This document shows positions 4,779 to 9,377 of a DNA stretch of 9,377 nt, in pieces; within the stretch, counting starts at the first letter, position 1, and every line of letters starts with the position of its first letter. Origin of the DNA: Xanthobacteraceae bacterium (lineage in GTDB: Bacteria; Pseudomonadota; Alphaproteobacteria; Rhizobiales; Xanthobacteraceae). The position numbers were made by a program, and so were the translations under genes. The DNA is taken from assembly GCA_030044035.1 (NCBI GenBank), contig JASHWN010000377.1:1-9377 (forward strand), given 5' to 3'. The notes beneath the pieces were generated by a model. The model saw only the letters and a program-made list of their open reading frames with translations, was not told the origin of the DNA and ran no database searches.

Positions 4779-6002
4779 TTACGAAAACCTCTTCACCGCC
4801 AGCACGGCGTTGAGCCCGCCGAAGGCGAACGAGTTCGACACCGCGGCCTCGATCGGCAGCGCGCGCGCCTCGTTCGGCACGTAATCGAGATCGCAGGCCG
4901 GATCGGGCTCGAGATAGCCGATGGTCGGCGGCGCGATGCCGTCACGCACCGCGAGCAGCGTCGCGACCAATTCGAGCGCGCCGGCGGCGCCGAGCGCATG
5001 GCCGATCATCGACTTGGTCGATGAGATCGCAAGCTTCTTGGCGTGCGGCCCGAACGCCGCGTGCAACGCCTTGGTCTCGGTCTCGTCATTGGCCGCGGTG
5101 CCGGTGCCGTGCGCGTTGACGTATTGAATATCGGCCGGGCCGAGCTTTGCATCGTCAAGCGCCGCCTGCATGGCGCGCACCATGCCGCCGAGATCGGGCG
5201 CGGTCAGATCGGCCGCATCGGCGCTCATGCCGAAGCCGACGATCTCGCCCAAAATCGTGGCGTTGCGGGCCTGCGCCCGCTCCAGCGGCTCGAGCACCAT
5301 CGCGGCGGCGCCCTCGCCGAGCACCAGGCCCATGCGGCCCTTGGAGAACGGCCGGCAGACGTCGGGCGCCATCACCCGCATCGCCTCCCAGCCGCGCACC
5401 GTGCCGAAGGTGATGCAGGCTTCGGTGCCGCCGGTCACCGCGCAATCGACGAGGCCCGCGCGCACCATGTGGAAGGCGATGCCGATGGCGTGGGTCGCCG
5501 ACGCGCAGGCGCTCGCCACCGCAAAGGACGGGCCGCGCAGGCCGCAATCCATCGAAATCTGGCTCGCCGGCGCGTTGGCCATCAGCTTGGGAATGGTCAG
5601 CGGAAACACCCGCGTCCGCTTTTCCAGATAGACGCGGCGAAAGCTCTCATCGAGGGTGGTCTGGCCGCCGACGCCGGTGCCGACGATGGTCGCGGTGCGC
5701 AGCGACAGCGGCATGTCGAAGGTAAGGCCGGATTGCGCGATCGCCTCGCGCGCCGCCACCACGGCGAATTGCGACACCCGGTCGAGCGTCGAGAGCTGCC
5801 GCTCGGCGAAATGCTTGAGCGGGTCGAAATCCTTCACTTCGGCGGCGACCTTCTGGGTCAGTTCCTCGGGCGCCGGCGTGAGCGTGATCGGGCCGAGCCC
5901 GCTTTTGCCGAGCTTCAGGTTGTCCCAGTAAGCGGCGACGCTGTGGCCGAGCGGCGAGACCGCGCCCAGGCCGGTGACGACGACGCGATGCACGCCGGTC
6001 AC
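4779..6002 (-). CDS. FabF/NodE-like beta-ketoacyl-ACP synthase
   Basis: 407-aa cytoplasmic condensing enzyme that extends an acyl chain on an acyl carrier protein with malonyl-ACP. The thiolase fold and catalytic set are intact: Cys166 in SACAS, His298 in NAHGTG, Lys330 in SSTK and His335. Several blocks resemble NodE as I remember it: SACASATHAIG, WEAMRVMAPDVCRPFSKGRMGLVLGEGA, and the gate region NSFAFGGLN. Housekeeping FabF has GFGGTN there; the Thr-to-Leu change fits a NodE-like branch with different chain selectivity. The start is a GTG (6000-6002) overlapping the ACP stop by four bases, so translation is coupled and the upstream ACP is the probable partner. It is the last gene of an lpxD-acp-KS operon. 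The chain length made cannot be read from the sequence. Confidence 0.92.
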   Translation of the reverse strand: MTGVHRVVVTGLGAVSPLGHSVAAYWDNLKLGKSGLGPITLTPAPEELTQKVAAEVKDFDPLKHFAERQLSTLDRVSQFAVVAAREAIAQSGLTFDMPLSLRTATIVGTGVGGQTTLDESFRRVYLEKRTRVFPLTIPKLMANAPASQISMDCGLRGPSFAVASACASATHAIGIAFHMVRAGLVDCAVTGGTEACITFGTVRGWEAMRVMAPDVCRPFSKGRMGLVLGEGAAAMVLEPLERAQARNATILGEIVGFGMSADAADLTAPDLGGMVRAMQAALDDAKLGPADIQYVNAHGTGTAANDETETKALHAAFGPHAKKLAISSTKSMIGHALGAAGALELVATLLAVRDGIAPPTIGYLEPDPACDLDYVPNEARALPIEAAVSNSFAFGGLNAVLAVKRFS

Positions 6003-6259
6003 GATTTCTTCTGCGCGATCAGCTTTTCGACCGCGGCCACCACGTCGCCGACAGTTTCGAATTCGGTCCGCGGATTGTTGGTATTGGCGTTATAGGGAAT
6101 CTGGACGTCGAACTTCTCTTCCAGATCGAAAATCATCTCCACCGCGTCGAGCGACTCCAGGCCCAGATCGAGCAACTTGTCCGACAGCTCGACCGCCGGC
6201 TTGTCGACCCGCTTCTTCTTGGCGATGATGGCGATCACGTCGCCGGCTACGTCGCTCAT
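5999..6259 (-). CDS. Acyl carrier protein, NodF-like
   Basis: 86-aa acidic carrier; the 4'-phosphopantetheine arm would be attached to Ser36 in LGLESLDAVE (the common DSL is ESL here). The helix after it (MIFDLEEKFDVQIP, 42-55) and the late TVGDVVAAVEKL (69-80) resemble NodF, whose corresponding parts read DLEQLYGIKI and IGDVVEAV from memory. It lacks the longer C-terminal region of AcpXL, the rhizobial carrier for very-long-chain lipid A acyl groups, and is unlike housekeeping AcpP. It follows lpxD by 15 bp and overlaps the ketosynthase by GTGA, so it is the dedicated carrier of this operon. The ATG at 6257-6259 has only a weak ribosome site (GGGG about 11 bases upstream), suggesting coupling to lpxD translation. 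Confidence 0.9.
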   Translation of the reverse strand: MSDVAGDVIAIIAKKKRVDKPAVELSDKLLDLGLESLDAVEMIFDLEEKFDVQIPYNANTNNPRTEFETVGDVVAAVEKLIAQKKS

Positions 6260-6274
6260 GACGGCAAAGCCCCG

Positions 6275-7351
6275 TTACTTCTTGGTCGTGCGGCCGACGA
6301 CCCTCTCCAGCTCGTCCAGCCGAGACGCCATGGCAGCCACCTTATCATGAAGCCGCTTCTGGCGGCCGAGATAAAGGTGCTGTTCGACCGAGCGGGCGTG
6401 CGGCTGCGCCGGATAGCCGGACACGAAGGCGCCGGGCGCAACATCGCTGCCGACGCCGGATCCAGCCGCCACCACGGCCTGATCGCCGATGCGCACGTGA
6501 TCGCCGACACCGACCCCACCACCCAGCCGCACCCGGTCGCCAATGACGACGCTGCCCGAAATACCCACCATGCCGCACAGAATGCAACTCTCGCCGATGA
6601 TGACGTTGTGGCCGATATGGACGTGATCGTCGATCTTGCTGCCGCGGCCGATCCGCGTCGATTCCAGGGTGGCGCGGTCGATGGTGCTGCAGGCGCCGAT
6701 CTCGACGTCGTCGCCGATCACGACGTTGCCCAGCGAATGGACCCGCTGCACCGCCACCGCGGCGGTAAAGGCCGTCGCCGACATCAGGTCGGGCGCAAAG
6801 CTGAAGCCGTCGGCGCCGATCACCGCGTTGCTATGAATGATGACGCGATCGCCGATCCGGCAATTGTGGCCGATCCGCACGCCGGAATGGATGAGCCCCT
6901 GCCCGCCGATGGTCACATCGGCGCCGATCGTCACCTGCGGCAGGATTCTGGTTCCGGCGCCGATCCGGCTGCGCGCCCCGATGGTCGTGTAAGCGCCGAT
7001 TGAAACATCCGGTCCGAGCGTCGCGTCAGGGGCGATGACGGCCGTCGGATGAATGCCGCCGTCATGCGGCGGGCCGGCATCGAACAAAGCGGTCAGCCGC
7101 GCCAGCGCCATGCGCGGCTCGGTAATGGCGATCACCGCCGAAAACGATCGCGGCGGCGGTGGCGCCGCCGCAGCAACCAAGACCGCGTGCGCCTTGGTTT
7201 GCGCCAAAGCGGCAGCAGCCTGCGGGCTCATGGCCACGGCAAGGTCCGACGGTCGCTCGGCCCATGCCGGATGAACCAGCCGATCAATGGCGATGTCGCC
7301 GTCGCCATCGAGCTTCGCCCCGAGGGCCTCTGCGATATCCCTGACCAACAT
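6275..7351 (-). CDS. lpxD: LpxD-family UDP-3-O-acyl-glucosamine N-acyltransferase
   Basis: 358 aa. LpxD transfers a 3-hydroxyacyl chain from ACP to the 2-amino group of UDP-3-O-acylglucosamine in lipid A synthesis on the cytoplasmic side. Residues 1-90 form the N-terminal uridine-binding domain, followed by a left-handed beta-helix of hexapeptide repeats (about 100-310). GADGFSF (179-185), EIGACSTIDRATLE (217-230) and HIGHN with the probable catalytic His248 match E. coli LpxD, whose base is in QIAHN. The C-terminal helical tail (about 322-355) is also of LpxD type. The ATG at 7349-7351 has a weak AAGAA ribosome site. The gene is first in an operon with an ACP and a ketosynthase rather than in the usual bamA-lpxD-fabZ-lpxA cluster, so it may be a second LpxD paralogue with its own acyl donor. 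Confidence 0.9.
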   Translation of the reverse strand: MLVRDIAEALGAKLDGDGDIAIDRLVHPAWAERPSDLAVAMSPQAAAALAQTKAHAVLVAAAAPPPPRSFSAVIAITEPRMALARLTALFDAGPPHDGGIHPTAVIAPDATLGPDVSIGAYTTIGARSRIGAGTRILPQVTIGADVTIGGQGLIHSGVRIGHNCRIGDRVIIHSNAVIGADGFSFAPDLMSATAFTAAVAVQRVHSLGNVVIGDDVEIGACSTIDRATLESTRIGRGSKIDDHVHIGHNVIIGESCILCGMVGISGSVVIGDRVRLGGGVGVGDHVRIGDQAVVAAGSGVGSDVAPGAFVSGYPAQPHARSVEQHLYLGRQKRLHDKVAAMASRLDELERVVGRTTKK

Positions 7352-7462
7352 GAATTTCTTGATATTTCGGTGACTTGGATGCGAATCTTGACACGGAAGA
7401 GTGGCTGCCGTGAGACCAAACCTGCGCTAGATCGCCGGCTCGGTCAACCTCGGCCGGTCTGA

Positions 7463-7476
7463 CGCGGCGGGCCGCG
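7463..7476. repeat. Small GC-rich hairpin downstream of the DUF1801 gene
   Basis: CGCGG and CCGCG arms flank a four-base loop in the gap between the DUF1801 stop and lpxD. There is no T-run on either side, so I do not call it an intrinsic terminator; it may weakly pause or stabilise the upstream transcript's end. Confidence 0.2.
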
Positions 7477-7499
7477 CCGGGCGGCAGAAGGCTGGCGAG

Positions 7500-7898
7500 C
7501 TAGCCAGACTGTTTGTTCTTGAGATTGAGCGTCACTGCGGCCCGAATGAGAGTCTTCAGGGCCGGTTCGTTGATCTTCTCATTTTCGCGAACATCGATGG
7601 CGCGCCGGACGTTCCCCTCCAGACTGGAATTGAACAGATGCGCGGGGTCCTTCAATGCGGCGCCTTTGGCGAAGGTCATCTTGACGATGCTTTTGTAAGT
7701 TTCTCCGGTACAGACAATTCCGCCATGGGACCAGACCGGCGTCCCCCTCCACTTCCACTCTTCGACGATCTGCGGGTCTGCTTGCCTGATGAGCTCGCGT
7801 ATTTTGCTGAGCGTTTTCCCGCGCCAATCTCCAAGCTCCTGGATCCTCTTGTCGATCAGCGCTGAGGCAGAGTCCGCCGGCAGTGCCGAATTCTTCAT
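7500..7898 (-). CDS. DUF1801 domain protein (YdhG-like), function unknown
   Basis: 132 aa, soluble, covering a single DUF1801 domain. Family hallmarks are DWRGKTLSKIRELIRQADP (24-42), EEWKWRGTPVWSHGGIVCTGETYK (47-69), VKMTFAKGAALKDPAHLFN (72-90) and the late GNVRRAIDVRENEKIN (95-110). Members are widespread small proteins with no settled biochemical role. I chose the ATG at 7896-7898, which has a GGGGG Shine-Dalgarno with eight-base spacing; a TTG five codons upstream (7911-7913) is possible but has no such site. The gene is divergent from the substrate-binding protein and shares no obvious function with its neighbours. Confidence 0.88.
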   Translation of the reverse strand: MKNSALPADSASALIDKRIQELGDWRGKTLSKIRELIRQADPQIVEEWKWRGTPVWSHGGIVCTGETYKSIVKMTFAKGAALKDPAHLFNSSLEGNVRRAIDVRENEKINEPALKTLIRAAVTLNLKNKQSG

Positions 7899-8067
7899 CG
7901 ATTCTACCCCCAATCCCCGCAGGTTTATTTTGAGCTGCGCAGCTCTCCCGTTGCTTCGAGACTATGGTACGAAAGTGTCATTTCTCGGCACGCCCATATC
8001 GCTGGACAATCTTGCAATCTCGACCATTCCCGGCTCAATAGCCGCAACCCCATAGGAGACGACATTC
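7899..8067. promoter_or_regulatory. Divergent control region, DUF1801 / substrate-binding protein
   Basis: 169 bp that must hold both promoters. On the plus strand TTGCAA near 8009 with CAATAG about 18 bp downstream is the best rightward candidate, but its -10 is poor. I see no convincing operator. Confidence 0.25.
8054..8059 (+). promoter_or_regulatory. Ribosome binding site of the substrate-binding protein gene
   Basis: AGGAGA, eight bases before the ATG at 8068. It favours that start over the in-frame ATG five codons later (8083). Confidence 0.7.
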
Positions 8068-9258
8068 ATGCGCCCATGCCATATGCGGCAAAACCATGTC
8101 GCGGCCGTTGCCATCGTCGCTGCACTGTCGGGATTCTGCGCCACGGCGGCTGCCGCACAGGAAACCGTCAAGATCGGCGTCGTCATCCCGATGACCGGAA
8201 CGTCGGCGGCGGTCGGGCGGGAAATCGCCGCCGCGACCAAGCTCTACATGGCGCAGCATGGCGACACCGTCGCCGGCAAGAAGATCGAGCTGATCATCCG
8301 CGACGACGCCAGCGTCCCCGACAATGCCAAGCGGCTCGCCCAGGAGCTGATCGTCAACGATCACGTCAGCTTCCTTGGCGCCGGGCTGACGCCGAGCGCG
8401 ATGTCGATGGCGCCGTTGGCAACGCAGGGCAAGGTGCCGACCGTGGTGATGGTGTCAGGCACCTCGGTGGTGACGGAACGCTCGCCCTACTACGTGCGCA
8501 CCAGTTTCACGCTCGGCCAGCAGTCCGGCATCATCGCCGACTGGGCGATCAAGAACGGCAGCCGGAACGCGGTGTCGATCCTGTCCGACTGGGCGCCGGG
8601 CGCCGAGGCCGGCAAAGTCTTCGCGCAGCATTTCACCAAGGGCGGCGGCCAGATCCTCGACACGCTGAAAGTGCCGCTCGCCAATCCGGATTTTGCGCCG
8701 TTCCTGCAGCGCGCCGCCGACCTGCATCCGGATACGCTGTTCGTGTTCGTGCCGGCCGGCCAGGCCGGGCCGTTCGCGCGGCAATTCGCCGAGCGCGGCC
8801 TCGACAAATCGGGCATCAAGCTCGTCGGTCCGGGCGACATTGTCGATGACGACGATTTGCCGGGCACCGGCGATACGCTCGTCGGCGTCGTCACCGCCGG
8901 CATCTATTCGGCGGCGCATCCATCGGCGCTCAACAAGCAGTACGTCGACGCCTATCAGAAGGCGACCGGCCACCGCGCCAACTTCATCTCGGTCGGCGGC
9001 TATGACGGCATGCACGCCATCTACGCGGCCCTGCAGAAGACCGGCGGCAAGACCGACGCCGACGCAATTGTGGGCGCCATGAAGGGGATGAGCTGGGAAA
9101 GCCCGCGCGGGCCGATCTCGATCGATCCGCGCACCCGCGACATCGTGCAGAACGTCTATATCCGCAAGGTCGAGAGGAAGGACGGCGCGCCTTGGGCGGT
9201 CGAATTCGAGACGTTCCCGAACGTCAAGGATCCGCTCAAGGAAGCAGCGGCGAAATAA
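8068..9258 (+). CDS. ABC transporter periplasmic substrate-binding protein, branched-chain amino acid (LivJ) type
   Basis: 396-aa periplasmic binding protein that captures a small ligand and delivers it to an ABC permease of the LivHMGF class. The N-terminus is a Sec signal peptide: a charged start, a hydrophobic stretch (about 11-24), and cleavage probably after Ala30 in TAAAA/QETVKIG. The mature protein begins with the family's typical VKIGVVIPMTGTSAAVGREI and continues with AAATKLYM, GKKIELIIRDDASVPDNAKRLAQELI, the SGTSVVTERSPYYVRTSF segment, and a second lobe with YVDAYQKATGH and SVGGYDGMHAIYAAL. It is full length. The ligand cannot be told: this class also binds aromatic acids, urea and amides, and Hyphomicrobiales carry dozens of paralogues. 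No permease or ATPase gene is in the window, and only 119 bp follow it. Confidence 0.93.
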   Translation: MRPCHMRQNHVAAVAIVAALSGFCATAAAAQETVKIGVVIPMTGTSAAVGREIAAATKLYMAQHGDTVAGKKIELIIRDDASVPDNAKRLAQELIVNDHVSFLGAGLTPSAMSMAPLATQGKVPTVVMVSGTSVVTERSPYYVRTSFTLGQQSGIIADWAIKNGSRNAVSILSDWAPGAEAGKVFAQHFTKGGGQILDTLKVPLANPDFAPFLQRAADLHPDTLFVFVPAGQAGPFARQFAERGLDKSGIKLVGPGDIVDDDDLPGTGDTLVGVVTAGIYSAAHPSALNKQYVDAYQKATGHRANFISVGGYDGMHAIYAALQKTGGKTDADAIVGAMKGMSWESPRGPISIDPRTRDIVQNVYIRKVERKDGAPWAVEFETFPNVKDPLKEAAAK

Positions 9259-9274
9259 GGCGAAAACGCCATTT
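9259..9274 (+). terminator. Weak hairpin directly after the substrate-binding protein stop
   Basis: GGCG-AAAA-CGCC (9259-9270) followed by ATTT. The stem is only four base pairs and the T-run short, so termination would be inefficient at best. Confidence 0.2.
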
Positions 9275-9377
9275 ACGCGGCCTCAGCAACACTGACTGCG
9301 TCGACATAAGGCGCAGCCCTGCAGGTTGAAACGCTCGCCGGACCTGTTACACCAGCGCCGCGCTCCGCCCACCCGGC

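Noticed and set aside
5043..6095. Long (350-codon) open frame antisense to the ketosynthase and ACP
   Set aside because: Its product is Arg/His/Ala-rich low-complexity sequence, typical of the antisense shadow of a GC-rich gene; the opposite strand has full catalytic motifs.
9273..9377. Minus-strand open frame of 34 codons running in from the right edge, ending DAVSVAEAA
   Set aside because: It could be the end of a convergent gene, but is too short and carries no motif; needs sequence beyond the window.

Overview
The window looks like a chromosomal segment of an alphaproteobacterium of the Hyphomicrobiales (Bradyrhizobium/Rhodopseudomonas/Xanthobacteraceae type). The grounds are high GC content, a group I cysteine desulfurase directly ahead of sufB, and rhizobial-style lipid genes. 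I judged this by reading the sequence alone, so the genus is open.

Region 1-2500 is the head of an iron-sulfur assembly (SUF) operon on the minus strand: a cysteine desulfurase (469-1632) followed by the 5' part of sufB (1-318, cut by the window edge). A divergent alpha/beta hydrolase (1829-2500) shares a 196-bp control region with it. That region holds a perfect 16-bp palindrome. The desulfurase-sufB gap holds a dyad and a half-site resembling an IscR box.

Region 2568-3650 is a small accessory patch. It has a type II toxin-antitoxin pair on the minus strand: a DUF1778 ribbon-helix-helix antitoxin and a GNAT toxin of the TacT type, overlapping by GTGA. An 8+8 bp palindrome lies between the putative -35 and -10. 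Just upstream sits a 155-bp non-coding element (3493-3647) with perfect 15-bp terminal inverted repeats and a TA duplication. It looks like a MITE inserted inside the stop codon of the neighbouring gene.

Region 3647-4534 encodes a 295-residue, probably beta-barrel protein that resembles nitrobindin-like heme-binding proteins, with its own plausible promoter.

Region 4779-7351 is a three-gene minus-strand operon: an LpxD-family N-acyltransferase, an acyl carrier protein and a FabF-type ketosynthase. The last two resemble the nodulation pair NodF/NodE more than the housekeeping AcpP/FabF or AcpXL. The likely role is to make a special acyl chain and attach it to an outer-membrane lipid.

Region 7500-9377 holds a small DUF1801 protein (minus strand) and a divergent periplasmic substrate-binding protein of the branched-chain amino acid (LivJ-like) ABC class. 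Its permease and ATPase genes are not in the window.

The points most worth checking are the MITE-like element that regenerates a stop codon, the NodFE-like/LpxD operon, and the TA operator palindrome. I saw no rRNA, tRNA or CRISPR array.
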